Shown: positions 8,314 to 16,579 of the stretch, one piece after another
Layout: every line of letters starts with the position of its first letter
Numbering within the stretch: the first letter of the stretch is position 1
Origin: Pontibacter liquoris
GTDB taxonomy: Bacteria > Bacteroidota > Bacteroidia > Cytophagales > Hymenobacteraceae
DNA: 64,000 nucleotides
Direction: 5' to 3'
Assembly: GCF_022758235.1 (NCBI RefSeq)
Contig: NZ_JALEBG010000001.1
Coordinates: forward strand, 2,542,001-2,606,000
Program-made: the position numbers and the translations under genes
The notes under the pieces: model-generated
Databases searched by the model: none
What the model saw: the letters and a program-made list of their open reading frames with translations, nothing else
Told to the model about the DNA's origin: nothing

Positions 8314-9156
8314 ATGAGCAAAGCAAATTGGGTAACCGTGAAGGAATACCAGGATATAACTTACAAAAAAGCCGACGGCGTAGCCCGCATCGCTTTTAAC
8401 CGCCCGGATGTGCGCAATGCCTTCCGTCCTAAAACCGTGTTCGAACTGTTCGATGCCTTTTTGGATGCGCGCGAAGATACAAGTATAGGCGTGGTGTTAT
8501 TATCGGCGGAAGGTCCTTCCAGCAAAGATGGTGTTTATAGTTTCTGCAGCGGCGGCGACCAGAATGCGCGCGGCTTCCAGGGTTACGTGGATGAAGAAGG
8601 CATTCCGCGCCTGAACATACTGGAAGTGCAGCGCCTGATCCGTTTTATGCCCAAAGTAGTGATTGCCGTAGTACCGGGTTGGGCAGTGGGCGGCGGCCAC
8701 AGCCTGCACGTAGTATGCGACCTGACACTGGCCAGCAAAGAGCACGCAATCTTTAAGCAAACGGATGCCGATGTGACCAGCTTCGACGGTGGGTATGGCT
8801 CGGCTTACCTGGCAAAAATGGTCGGCCAGAAACGTGCCCGTGAGATCTTCTTTTTGGGCCGCAACTACTCGGCGCAGAATGCCTACGACATGGGCATGGT
8901 GAACGCTGTGATTCCGCATGCTGAGTTGGAAGACACCGCTTACGACTGGGCCCAGGAGATCCTGGCGAAATCGCCCACTTCGATCAAAATGCTTAAGTTC
9001 GCCTTCAACGCTACGGACGATGGTATGGTAGGCCAGCAGGTTTTTGCCGGCGAAGCCACCCGCCTGGCCTACATGACCGAAGAAGCCAAAGAAGGTCGCA
9101 ACGCTTTCCTGGAAAAGCGCAAACCAAACTTCAAGAACATCCCCTGGATCTCGTAA
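8314..9156 (+). CDS. menB: 1,4-dihydroxy-2-naphthoyl-CoA synthase
   Basis: A 280-aa crotonase-fold enzyme that closes the second ring of the naphthoquinone nucleus from o-succinylbenzoyl-CoA in menaquinone synthesis. Diagnostic MenB features seen: RPDVRNAFRP, the oxyanion-hole region YSFCSGGDQ, AVVPGWAVGGGHSLHVVCDLT, and the C-terminal segment KRKPNFKNIPW that reaches into the neighbouring active site. Length is normal. The gene stands alone between its own promoter and a long bidirectional terminator; the other men genes are not in the window. Confidence 0.95.
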   Translation: MSKANWVTVKEYQDITYKKADGVARIAFNRPDVRNAFRPKTVFELFDAFLDAREDTSIGVVLLSAEGPSSKDGVYSFCSGGDQNARGFQGYVDEEGIPRLNILEVQRLIRFMPKVVIAVVPGWAVGGGHSLHVVCDLTLASKEHAIFKQTDADVTSFDGGYGSAYLAKMVGQKRAREIFFLGRNYSAQNAYDMGMVNAVIPHAELEDTAYDWAQEILAKSPTSIKMLKFAFNATDDGMVGQQVFAGEATRLAYMTEEAKEGRNAFLEKRKPNFKNIPWIS

Positions 9157-9172
9157 TCTGAAGTATAAAATA

Positions 9173-9218
9173 AAAACAGAGAAGCCTGCTACAGTGATGT
9201 AGCAGGCTTCTCTGTTTT
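9173..9218. terminator. bidirectional terminator between menB and the RNA methyltransferase
   Basis: A perfect stem of about 21 bp (arms 9173-9193 and 9198-9218, core GAAGCCTGCTACA) with loop GTGA. A-rich on the left and T-rich on the right, so it can end both converging genes. Confidence 0.92.
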
Positions 9219-9237
9219 TGATTACGATAGGATCACT

Positions 9238-10425
9238 TTATACTTCCTTTACCTGCTCTTCTCCCCTTTTACTGCCTCTATAGAGTTCATACTTAAGCAG
9301 GCGGCAGTCGATGGAACCATTGAAAAGCGGAATGCGGCGCGAGGTGCGCAGGCCGATACTTTTGGCGGCCTCCAGGTTTCCCGTAAACACGAATGCATCG
9401 TAGCCTTGGTAGTTATTTTTCAGCGCATCGCCTATATTCTTGTAAAGCAGGTTAATATCATCCGATAAGATCCGCTCGTTATAAGGCGGGTTCATTACCA
9501 CGACACCTGGCGTGGCCGGAGCCTGGGTTTTAAAGAAGTCGGCCTGTTCCACCCTGATCACATGCTCCAACCCGGCATTGCGGATGTTGACCATGGCGGC
9601 TTCTACATAGTCCGGGTCAATATCGAAACCCAGGATAGTTGCCTGTGGTTCACGCTTCACTTTGGCTTCGGCTGTATTCCAGATCATCTCAAACAGGCTG
9701 TCATCGTAGTCTTTCCATTTCTCAAAGCCAAACGGATCGCGGCGGAACAGGCCCGGGGCAATGTTCTGCGCCATCATGGCCGCTTCGATCAGGAAGGTGC
9801 CCGAGCCACACATCGGGTCGATCAGCGTTGCTTTTTTATCCCAGCCGGTCAGCGCGATAATGCCGGCAGCCAGCACCTCGTTCAGGGGCGCCACGTTTGT
9901 CTGAAGGCGGTAGCCGCGGCGGTGCAGCGAGTCGCCGGACGAATCCAGCGAGAGGGTTACCAGGTTTTCGTGCATGTGCAGGTTTAGGCGCACGTCCGGG
10001 CGGATGCGGTCTACGGAAGGGCGCTCGCCGGTGGCTTTGCGGAACTGGTCCACAATGGCGTCTTTGGTGAGCTGCGCCAGGAAAAGCGAGTGCTCAAACG
10101 TGGAGTGGCTCACCGAAGCATCAATTGCAAAGGTCTGATCCAGGTCCAGGTACTCGGCCCAGTTGGTTTTCTGCACCTGCTCATACAGCTCTTTTTCGTT
10201 ACGCGCTTTAAACGTGAGGAAGGGTTTGAGCACCCTAATGGCAGTGCGGCACCACAGGTTCGCCTCGTAAAGCTGGCGCAGCGTGCCGGAGCAGGTTACG
10301 GCGCGGTGCCCCACCTTGATATAGTCCATATCCAGGGCCTGCAGCTCTGCGGCCAGCACCTCTTCGAGGCCTGCCAAGGTAGTGACCGTAATATTGAAAT
10401 TGCCGTTCGGGTTCTGTTTCGCCAT
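9238..10425 (-). CDS. class I SAM-dependent RNA methyltransferase, RlmL/YpsC type (THUMP domain)
   Basis: A 395-aa protein. The N-terminal ~160 residues contain a THUMP RNA-binding domain (FNITVTTLAGLEEVLAAEL; the FAIDASVSHSTFEHSLFLAQLTKDAIVDQFR segment is split over about 115-145). Residues 170-385 form a Rossmann methyltransferase with LIDPMCGSGTFLIEAAM (SAM-binding motif I) and catalytic NPPYNER (motif IV, N6/N2-type). The family makes m2G in 23S rRNA (RlmL/RlmK N-terminal half, YpsC). It is the single-domain form, lacking the RlmK half of the E. coli fusion. The start at 10425 follows a -7 box by 22 nt. Confidence 0.9.
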   Translation of the reverse strand: MAKQNPNGNFNITVTTLAGLEEVLAAELQALDMDYIKVGHRAVTCSGTLRQLYEANLWCRTAIRVLKPFLTFKARNEKELYEQVQKTNWAEYLDLDQTFAIDASVSHSTFEHSLFLAQLTKDAIVDQFRKATGERPSVDRIRPDVRLNLHMHENLVTLSLDSSGDSLHRRGYRLQTNVAPLNEVLAAGIIALTGWDKKATLIDPMCGSGTFLIEAAMMAQNIAPGLFRRDPFGFEKWKDYDDSLFEMIWNTAEAKVKREPQATILGFDIDPDYVEAAMVNIRNAGLEHVIRVEQADFFKTQAPATPGVVVMNPPYNERILSDDINLLYKNIGDALKNNYQGYDAFVFTGNLEAAKSIGLRTSRRIPLFNGSIDCRLLKYELYRGSKRGEEQVKEV

Positions 10426-10447
10426 GTTCTTATACCTTAATAGGGTG

Positions 10448-10455
10448 CAAAGATA
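10448..10455 (-). promoter_or_regulatory. -7 box of the RNA methyltransferase gene
   Basis: TATCTTTG on the minus strand fits TAnnTTTG; no clear TTTG -33 box was identified. Confidence 0.45.
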
Positions 10456-10462
10456 GGGGGAA

Positions 10463-10663
10463 AAAGTTAGAGAGTTAATAAGTTAGAAAGTTAGAGAGGG
10501 ATGAGTTAGAAAGTTAAAGGCTTAGTGCGCTTGTCGCTGAAGTATGAACTCAATTATACAATCCGGATAAAAACTTAACAGCTATACTTACCTTTCTACT
10601 CATACTTCTCTATACCTCATCACTCTCTACCTTTTTAACTTTCTAACCCTCTAACTTTCTAAT
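10463..10663. repeat. inverted low-complexity repeats of the GTTAGAAAGTTAG type
   Basis: The left part (about 10463-10520) repeats AGTTAGAAAGTTAGAGAG; the right part (about 10625-10663) holds the reverse complement AACTTTCTAACCCTCTAAC. The arms could pair over a ~100-nt loop. Similar mirrored low-complexity spacers occur elsewhere in the window. No gene is seen here. Confidence 0.6.
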
Positions 10664-10673
10664 TCAATAGCCC

Positions 10674-10681
10674 TATCTTTG
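10674..10681 (+). promoter_or_regulatory. -7 box of murB
   Basis: TATCTTTG (TAnnTTTG) lies 16 nt before the murB ATG, mirroring the same sequence on the other strand before the methyltransferase gene. Confidence 0.5.
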
Positions 10682-10697
10682 CAGCAAATTACCCGCT

Positions 10698-11714
10698 ATG
10701 AAAATACAGTCAGACGTTTCGCTTCAGCCCTATAATACCTTTGGCATTGCAGTAAAAGCCAGGCTCTTTGCCCGCTTTGATAGTGTGCAGGAGTTGCAGG
10801 AACTGCTCCAGATGCCCGAACTGGCCAGAGAAGAAAAGCTGGTGCTTGGTGGCGGAAGCAACCTGCTCTTCACAAAAGACTTTGCCGGCGTGGTGCTACA
10901 AAACGGCATTAAAGGCATTGAAAAGGTGAGCGAAACAGACTCTTATACCTTGGTGAAAGCCGGCGGCGGCGAAGTATGGCACGAGTTTGTACTTTATACC
11001 TTGCAGCATGATTTAGGCGGGGCCGAGAACCTCTCGTTGATCCCGGGCACGGTTGGTGCTGCGCCGCTACAGAATATCGGGGCATATGGCGTGGAGCTGA
11101 AAGATATCTTTTACGAGCTGGAGGCTGTCCATATCGAAACGGGCCAGGTACAGACATTCGATCATGCGGCCTGCGGGTTTGGCTACCGCGAAAGTGTGTT
11201 CAAAGGCGAGTTAAAAGGCCAGTTCATTGTAACAGCGGTTACCTTTAAGCTGCAGAAAAAACACACGCTAAACACCTCATACGGTGCCATCCAAAGTACC
11301 TTGGAAGAGATGCAGGTGCAGCAGCCTACCATACAGGATGTGAGCAGGGCGGTGTGCCACATCCGCCAGAGCAAACTGCCCGATCCGAAGACAATTGGCA
11401 ATGCCGGCAGCTTCTTTAAAAATCCGGAAATACCGCTGAGCCAGTATGAAAGCCTGAAGGCCCAATTCCCGGATATTCCTTCTTACCCGGTTACCCCCAC
11501 CACCGTGAAAGTACCTGCCGGCTGGCTCATTGAGCAGTGCGGCTGGAAAGGAAAGGTGATCGACAACTATGGCGTGCATAAAAACCAGGCCCTGGTGCTG
11601 GTCAATTACGGCGGCGCTTCCGGCCAGGCGGTACGCCAGCTGGCTTATACCATCATCGATTCGGTAGCGGAAAAATTTGGCATCCGACTGCACCCGGAAG
11701 TTAACATTTTGTAG
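10698..11714 (+). CDS. murB: UDP-N-acetylenolpyruvoylglucosamine reductase
   Basis: A 338-aa FAD enzyme that reduces UDP-GlcNAc-enolpyruvate to UDP-MurNAc with NADPH, the step after MurA. It has the E. coli-type (type I) architecture and length. Seen: FAD-binding GGGSNLLFT, SLIPGTVGAAPLQNIGAYG, GFGYRESVFK, the catalytic Ser in IGNAGSFFKNP, AGWLIEQCGWKG, and the final Glu in HPEVNIL. It lies about 5 kb from murA and is expressed separately. Confidence 0.96.
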   Translation: MKIQSDVSLQPYNTFGIAVKARLFARFDSVQELQELLQMPELAREEKLVLGGGSNLLFTKDFAGVVLQNGIKGIEKVSETDSYTLVKAGGGEVWHEFVLYTLQHDLGGAENLSLIPGTVGAAPLQNIGAYGVELKDIFYELEAVHIETGQVQTFDHAACGFGYRESVFKGELKGQFIVTAVTFKLQKKHTLNTSYGAIQSTLEEMQVQQPTIQDVSRAVCHIRQSKLPDPKTIGNAGSFFKNPEIPLSQYESLKAQFPDIPSYPVTPTTVKVPAGWLIEQCGWKGKVIDNYGVHKNQALVLVNYGGASGQAVRQLAYTIIDSVAEKFGIRLHPEVNIL

Positions 11715-11717
11715 CCG

Positions 11718-11756
11718 GTTGGGCCGCATTTCAAAATAAGCTGGCCTGGGCCCAAC
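11718..11756 (+). terminator. possible weak terminator hairpin after murB
   Basis: GTTGGGCC (11718-11725) pairs with GGCCCAAC (11749-11756) across a 23-nt loop, followed by a short TTTA. The loop is long and the T-run poor. Confidence 0.35.
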
Positions 11757-11782
11757 TTTAAGCGCCGCCGCTGCGATATAAG

Positions 11783-11796
11783 GTGGGTTAACCCAC
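11783..11796. repeat. 14-bp perfect palindrome before the first lipoprotein gene
   Basis: GTGGGTTAACCCAC, 13 nt before the ATG at 11810; it may be an operator or a 5'-UTR hairpin. Confidence 0.5.
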
Positions 11797-11809
11797 AAAT
11801 TTGATCTAT

Positions 11810-12310
11810 ATGAACGTGAAACATTTACGTTGCCTGCTGCTGACTTTTTTTGCAATTGCATTGCTCACCTCCTGCGACAACGAGAAAGACAAAGAACCCT
11901 CTAAAACTGCTTTCCTGGTGTCGCATGCCTGGGTTGGCGATCAGGTCCTGATCAACAACATCAACGCTGCCCTGATTCCGGGGGTTGGCAGCAACTTTGA
12001 AAGCTTTAAATCGCTCCAGCTCGAGTTCAGGGAAAATAATACTTATACTTCTACCTTCTCGCTGAACGGTTCGCCGCAGACGCAGGAAGGCAACTGGGCC
12101 CTGAATGCTGCCGGCGATACGCTTACCCTCGACATGATGGGCAAGCTCAGCGTGCTGACGCTCACCGAAGAGAACCTGAACCTGGGCACCACCATCAGCC
12201 AGGACAATGTACAATTAATTGCCCGGCTGCTTGGCGTCGATCCAAACCTGATCAGCCTGTTTACAGGGGGCAATGCCGTAAAAACAGAGTTGCGCTTTAT
12301 AAAGCCATAG
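11810..12310 (+). CDS. lipoprotein, lipocalin-like paralogue 1
   Basis: A 166-aa lipoprotein: signal peptide with lipobox LLTSC, then an acidic/basic linker (DNEKDKEPSKTAFL). The mature domain has the pattern W-x-G-D near its start, FRENNTYT, a GxW motif (QEGNWALN), and a closing strand ELRFIKP. This order resembles small lipocalin-like (DUF4923/lipocalin_5-type) lipoproteins of Bacteroidota, an assignment by pattern only. Two paralogues follow downstream. ATG 11810 places the basic n-region directly before the hydrophobic stretch; an in-frame TTG at 11801 is less likely. Confidence 0.7.
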   Translation: MNVKHLRCLLLTFFAIALLTSCDNEKDKEPSKTAFLVSHAWVGDQVLINNINAALIPGVGSNFESFKSLQLEFRENNTYTSTFSLNGSPQTQEGNWALNAAGDTLTLDMMGKLSVLTLTEENLNLGTTISQDNVQLIARLLGVDPNLISLFTGGNAVKTELRFIKP

Positions 12311-12338
12311 GTTAAGGAGTATAGGTAAGGTTTATCAG

Positions 12339-12366
12339 AAGCCGGGTTTTGAAGTGCCGGTTTTTT
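12339..12366 (+). terminator. terminator after lipoprotein paralogue 1
   Basis: AAGCCGG (12339-12345) and CCGGTT (12357-12362) form a short stem with a G-U pair, followed by a T-run. Confidence 0.5.
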
Positions 12367-12405
12367 GAATATATTTACGGCCCTTACCCATACTTCCCTT
12401 TATTT

Positions 12406-12861
12406 ATGACTAAACACCTGTTAAACTACCTATTTGCCGCTGTGCTGCTTGTAACGCTTTTTGGTTGCAGCAAAGACGACGACAAAGACACGGCTCCTAC
12501 CCCGGCTGCTTTGTTAACCGCTCAAACCTGGCATGGCGCTAAGCTCTACATCAATGGCACAGCTGCTACGGACAATGCTCAGATAAAAGACATCCTGTTC
12601 GATATTAAGACAGTTGCCTTAACATTTAAGGATGACCGGGAATATACCGCCACCTATAGCCAGATACACGAAGGCGGGGTGGTTGAAGATTTCAGGGATG
12701 AAGGTACTTGGGATCTGATCGAGAATAATACCAAGATCCGGTTCAATTTCTTACCAAGCGATTCAGAGATCAAGAAACTAACAGCCGATGAACTCCACAT
12801 CAGCTCGGTGCTGGAAAATCCTGATGGCGATATTACCTTTGAACTCCGTTTTGTAAAGTAA
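12406..12861 (+). CDS. lipoprotein, lipocalin-like paralogue 2
   Basis: A 151-aa lipoprotein with signal peptide and lipobox LFGC, then SKDDDKDTAPTPAALLTAQTW, closely matching the first paralogue in layout: acidic linker, LLTAQTW, FKDDREYTATY, a GTW motif and the ending FELRFVK. It is probably tethered to the inner leaflet of the outer membrane. The ATG at 12406 (MTKHLLNYLF) gives a proper signal peptide; an in-frame upstream extension to 12349 does not. It ends just before a strong terminator. Confidence 0.7.
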   Translation: MTKHLLNYLFAAVLLVTLFGCSKDDDKDTAPTPAALLTAQTWHGAKLYINGTAATDNAQIKDILFDIKTVALTFKDDREYTATYSQIHEGGVVEDFRDEGTWDLIENNTKIRFNFLPSDSEIKKLTADELHISSVLENPDGDITFELRFVK

Positions 12862-12879
12862 TTCTTTACACTTTCTGTA

Positions 12880-12917
12880 AAACAATAAAGGCTCCCTTCG
12901 CGGAGCCTTTATTGTTT
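12880..12917 (+). terminator. terminator after lipoprotein paralogue 2
   Basis: A perfect 16-bp stem, AAACAATAAAGGCTCC (12880-12895) with its complement (12902-12917), loop CTTCGC; T-rich 3' side. Confidence 0.9.
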
Positions 12918-13106
12918 TATACCTACCCTATAGCTGCCGACTTGCCTGAAACCGGAAAACACCTTGCTCCTGCTTTTATACTTGTTTGCCTGCCCTTTGC
13001 TTCAATTGGCCATAAAAGCTCCGGCCTGTCAGCCAGGCTACGGCGCAAATAAGTATATATTTCTATTTATCCCTTTAAATGCACCACTCACCTAAAATTA
13101 AAACTT

Positions 13107-13565
13107 ATGAAAAAACATCCGTTACTCGCATTCCTGTTTGTGGTCCTATCTGTGCTGTCACTTGCCAGCTGCGGCAACGACGATGACGACGACAAAGATC
13201 CCTCTAAGCGTGCGCTGCTAACCGGCGGCGAATGGAAGGGCCAGATGGTCTTGTTTGATGGCGTAGATTACAGCGACTCATTAGAAGCTGTCGGTCTTGA
13301 CGTCTCCAATTTCAGGCTACTCTTTAAAGATGATGGCACGGGCACCTCAAACTTTCTGGGTCAGACTAGCAATGGCAGCTGGGAGTTTGGAAGCAACGAA
13401 CAAAGTATCATCTTTGGAAAAGGGACGGCAGACGAGTCGCAGGCCACCATCAAAAAGTTAACTGCCACCGAGCTATACCTCGAATTTGCGGCTGATGAGC
13501 TGGGAGCAAATGATCCGAATGATCCCGTACAGGTAGAGAAAGTGGAGATGCGCTTCGGCAGATAA
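13107..13565 (+). CDS. lipoprotein, lipocalin-like paralogue 3
   Basis: A 152-aa lipoprotein: signal peptide ending LASC, then GNDDDDDKDPSKRALLTGGEW. It shares the PSKxA linker with paralogue 1 and the LLTxxxW, LLFKDDGT, GSWEF and VEMRFGR elements with the other two. The run of five Asp after the lipid-anchor Cys may act in surface export, as acidic motifs after the lipobox do in some Bacteroidota (known for other lipoproteins, inferred here). The three genes are separated by their own terminators, so they look like tandem duplicates rather than one operon. Confidence 0.7.
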   Translation: MKKHPLLAFLFVVLSVLSLASCGNDDDDDKDPSKRALLTGGEWKGQMVLFDGVDYSDSLEAVGLDVSNFRLLFKDDGTGTSNFLGQTSNGSWEFGSNEQSIIFGKGTADESQATIKKLTATELYLEFAADELGANDPNDPVQVEKVEMRFGR

Positions 13566-13568
13566 AAA

Positions 13569-13604
13569 AACAGCAAAGGCTCCTTTCTAGGAGCCTTTGC
13601 TGTT
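13569..13604. terminator. bidirectional terminator between lipoprotein paralogue 3 and ilvA
   Basis: AACAGCAAAGGCTCC (13569-13583) and its perfect complement (13590-13604), loop TTTCTA, with A-run and T-run on the two sides. Confidence 0.9.
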
Positions 13605-13618
13605 TATACTTATGCTGC

Positions 13619-14890
13619 TTACACGAGCAGGCTCAGCAGGTCCTGCTTGCCGTTCAGGTATTCAAAGTCGAACCCTTCTTCGCTCATCCGGGTTTTGATG
13701 GCCTCCACATCGTGCGGCGCCTTTACTTCGATCCCTAAAAAGACAGGGCCTGTTTCCTTGTTGTTCTTTTTGATGTACTGGAAGTGGATGATATCATCCT
13801 CCGGGTGCAGTACCTGGTTCACAAAGGTCCGCAAGGCACCGGGCTGCTGGTTAAAGGTCACCATAAAGTAGTGCTTAAGCCCCTGGTGGCGCATGGCCCG
13901 CTCTTTGATGTCCTCCATTCGGGTAATGTCGTTGTTGCTGCCGCTGATGACACAGACCACGTTTTTACCCTTTATCTGATCGGCATATGCAGTGAGCGCC
14001 GAGATGCTCAGCGTACCGGCAGGCTCCAGCACCACACCTTCCTCGTTATACATCTTCAGGATGTCTTCGCATACTTGCCCTTCGGGTACCAGCACAATAT
14101 CATCCAGCAGTTCCCGGCAGATTTCATACGTGAGCTCGCCAGGGCATTTTACGGCAGCGCCATCCACAAAGCTGTCGATGGTCTCCAGCGTCTGGCGCTG
14201 CTGCGCCCGGATGGAATTGTACATGGAAGGAGCGCCGGAGGGCTGCACTCCCACGAGCCTGGTCAGCGGACTAAGCTGCCGGAACACGCTCGATAGGCCG
14301 GAAGCTAATCCTCCCCCACCGATAGGCATGAACAGGTAGTCGATCCCGAAAGAGGCCTCTCTGAGGATTTCCATCCCTACAGTAGCCTGCCCGGTTATCA
14401 CAGCCAGGTCGTCAAAAGGAGCGATAAAGGTACTGCCCCGGCTATCGCAAAAGGTCTTGGCGGCCGCAAAGGAATCATCGTAGGCAGCGCCCGTCAGTAT
14501 GATCTCTACTTTATCTTTCCCAAACAGCCGTACTTTATTCACCTTTTGAGCCGGCGTAGCGGCGGGCATAAAGATATACCCTTTAATGCCCAGCAGCTGG
14601 CAGGCATAAGCCACCCCCTGCGCATGGTTGCCTGCGCTGGCGCAAACAATTTCCTGCTCGCGCTGCGCCGGTGGCAGGGAAGCCATCTTGTTATAAGCCC
14701 CCCGTATCTTGTAGGAGCGCACCACCTGCAGGTCTTCCCGCTTCAGGTAAACTTCCGCGCCATACTTCTGTGACAGCCAAAGGTTTTGCAAAAGGGGCGT
14801 TTTGGCGATCACCCCTTTGAGCCTTTGCGCAGCCTGCTCCACCTGCTGCAGCGAAACAAGGAATTGCGTACCGGTCAGTGTTTTACCCAC
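13619..14890 (-). CDS. ilvA: threonine ammonia-lyase (biosynthetic threonine dehydratase)
   Basis: A 423-aa PLP enzyme converting threonine to 2-oxobutanoate, the entry to isoleucine. Seen: PLP lysine in SYKIRGAYNK, ASAGNHAQGVAYA, the glycine-rich phosphate loop GGGGLASG, and the late SGSNND region. The C-terminal ~80 residues (HYFMVTFNQQPGALRTFVNQV) form a single ACT-like regulatory domain, as in the ~420-aa class. It is the last gene of the minus-strand ilv cluster, starting 7 nt after ilvC ends, so it is almost certainly co-transcribed. Feedback inhibition by isoleucine through the ACT-like domain is typical of the family. Confidence 0.94.
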   Translation of the reverse strand: MGKTLTGTQFLVSLQQVEQAAQRLKGVIAKTPLLQNLWLSQKYGAEVYLKREDLQVVRSYKIRGAYNKMASLPPAQREQEIVCASAGNHAQGVAYACQLLGIKGYIFMPAATPAQKVNKVRLFGKDKVEIILTGAAYDDSFAAAKTFCDSRGSTFIAPFDDLAVITGQATVGMEILREASFGIDYLFMPIGGGGLASGLSSVFRQLSPLTRLVGVQPSGAPSMYNSIRAQQRQTLETIDSFVDGAAVKCPGELTYEICRELLDDIVLVPEGQVCEDILKMYNEEGVVLEPAGTLSISALTAYADQIKGKNVVCVISGSNNDITRMEDIKERAMRHQGLKHYFMVTFNQQPGALRTFVNQVLHPEDDIIHFQYIKKNNKETGPVFLGIEVKAPHDVEAIKTRMSEEGFDFEYLNGKQDLLSLLV

Positions 14891-14896
14891 GTTGCT

Positions 14897-15943
14897 TTAT
14901 TTACTCAGCGTGCGCAGCTCTCGTACCTTGGCGCCCGTTTGCCATAATTCTGATTCGCGCAGTTCCTGTAGTTCTGCTTCCAGCTCCTTGCGGTAACCTG
15001 GCGTAGAGCCTCGCTGGATGGTGCGCTGTGCTTCGGCCCCCGATGCCACGCTGTCGTAAAGATCATTTAACACAGGCAAAGTGGCTTCTCTGAATTTACC
15101 TTTCCAATCAAGGGCACCCCGCTGGGCAGTTACCGAGCAGTTAGAGAACATCCAGTCCATGCCATTTTCGCCTACCAGCGGCACCAGGCTCTGGGTGAGT
15201 TCTTCTACTGTTTCGTTGAACGCTTCGGATGGCGAGTGTCCCCGCTGCCGTAGCACCTGGTACTGTGCCTCTATGATGCCGGCCAAGGCACCCATTAGCA
15301 CGCCACGCTCCCCGGTCAGGTCACTGTATACTTCTTTCCGGAAGTCGGTCTCGAAGAGGTAGCCGGAACCAATGCCGATGCCCATGGCCACCGCTTTCTC
15401 ATACGCCTTGCCTGTGGCATCCTGGAACACGGCAAAGGAAGAATTCAGGCCGCCACCCTGCAAGTATAGCCGGCGCAGGCTGGTGCCGCTTCCTTTCGGA
15501 GCTGCCAGTACCACATCAACATCCGCAGGGGGCACAATGCTGGTATGCTCCCGGAAAGTGATGCCAAAGCCATGGGAGAAGTATAAGGTTTTACCGGCAG
15601 TGAGTCGTTCTTTGAGCGTAGGCCACACGGCGATCTGCCCGGCATCGGAAAGCAGGTTGGCGATGATGGTGCCACGTTCTGCCGCTTCCTCTATCGTAAA
15701 GAGCGTTTCGCCCTCTACCCAGCCGTCTGCCAATGCTTTTTGCCAGGAAGCGGAATCCTTACGCTGCCCTACAATTACGTTGAAGCCGTTGTCGCGCAGA
15801 TTGAGCGCCTGGCCGGGGCCCTGCACGCCGTAACCGATCACCGCGATCACTTCGTTTTGCAGCACTTCCCGTGCTTTTGAAAGCGGAAATTCATCACGGG
15901 TTATCACCGTTTCGTCTACTCCTCCGAATTTGATAGTTGCCAT
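14897..15943 (-). CDS. ilvC: ketol-acid reductoisomerase
   Basis: A 348-aa NADP-dependent enzyme that isomerises and reduces acetolactate or acetohydroxybutyrate. Seen: nucleotide-binding GYGVQGPGQALNLRDNG followed by VIVGQRKDSASW (the R/K/S stretch is consistent with NADPH preference), FSHGFGI, DVVLAAPKGSGTSLR, the metal-binding DLTGERGVL with the EAQYQVLRQRG region, and CSVTAQRGA. Length agrees with Bacteroidota class I enzymes. It lies between ilvN (47-nt gap) and ilvA (6-nt gap) on the same strand. Confidence 0.95.
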   Translation of the reverse strand: MATIKFGGVDETVITRDEFPLSKAREVLQNEVIAVIGYGVQGPGQALNLRDNGFNVIVGQRKDSASWQKALADGWVEGETLFTIEEAAERGTIIANLLSDAGQIAVWPTLKERLTAGKTLYFSHGFGITFREHTSIVPPADVDVVLAAPKGSGTSLRRLYLQGGGLNSSFAVFQDATGKAYEKAVAMGIGIGSGYLFETDFRKEVYSDLTGERGVLMGALAGIIEAQYQVLRQRGHSPSEAFNETVEELTQSLVPLVGENGMDWMFSNCSVTAQRGALDWKGKFREATLPVLNDLYDSVASGAEAQRTIQRGSTPGYRKELEAELQELRESELWQTGAKVRELRTLSK

Positions 15944-15990
15944 AAGGTTTGTTCGTTATTTAAAGTGTCTATAATTGCTAAGGGTTATGA

Positions 15991-16491
15991 TCAGGCGGTT
16001 AGCGCCTGTTTTGTTTTTGCAGTTAAGCCCAGGCTTCCCTGGTTTGAGAATTCCTGCACGCCATACGGTTGCAAGGCCTCCAGCAGGGCATAAGCAGAGC
16101 CGGTATTTCCGGTCTTTTCCAGCACAAAGCTATCTTGATCGGATGTCAGCAGACGGGCCTGGTGGGCCAGCAGGATGTGCTGCAGCACAGGTTCGGGCAA
16201 TTGCCTGCGGTTGATCCGGTACAGGGCCACCTGCTTCTGCACCAGTTCCTCCTGCCGCAGGAAAGCGGCATGGCCTACCCCGATGATCTTGCGCAGCTCT
16301 TTGGTGATCTGCTCGGCCCAGTGCCGGGTGGTGTTGGCCTCGATGCGAAAGCTGTAGTGCGCTCCATCATCCGGCCGGGAGGCGGTCAAATTTTCGAACG
16401 CGATATTGCGCCGCGTAAAAAGCATCAGTACCCGGCTCAGGATACTCTTGTTCTCTGCCGCACTGATCGTGAATATGAAGGACTCCTGCAT
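15991..16491 (-). CDS. ilvN: acetolactate synthase small (regulatory) subunit
   Basis: A 166-aa protein with an N-terminal ACT domain (FIFTISAAENKSILSRVLMLFTRRNIAFENLTASRPDDGAHY, shown in part at residues 5-45) and a C-terminal ALS_ss_C-like region. It is the valine-sensing subunit that activates IlvB and confers feedback control. The N-terminal stretch is more divergent than in enterobacterial IlvN/IlvH, as is usual in Bacteroidota. Position between ilvB and ilvC is the standard order. Confidence 0.9.
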   Translation of the reverse strand: MQESFIFTISAAENKSILSRVLMLFTRRNIAFENLTASRPDDGAHYSFRIEANTTRHWAEQITKELRKIIGVGHAAFLRQEELVQKQVALYRINRRQLPEPVLQHILLAHQARLLTSDQDSFVLEKTGNTGSAYALLEALQPYGVQEFSNQGSLGLTAKTKQALTA

Positions 16492-16579
16492 GTTCTTACT
16501 TGTTTATGTTACTGAAAAGCGGAAGTATAACGTGCCCTTCCACCTGGCTTATGCTGCTAAAAATTAGTGGCAGAGGTAC

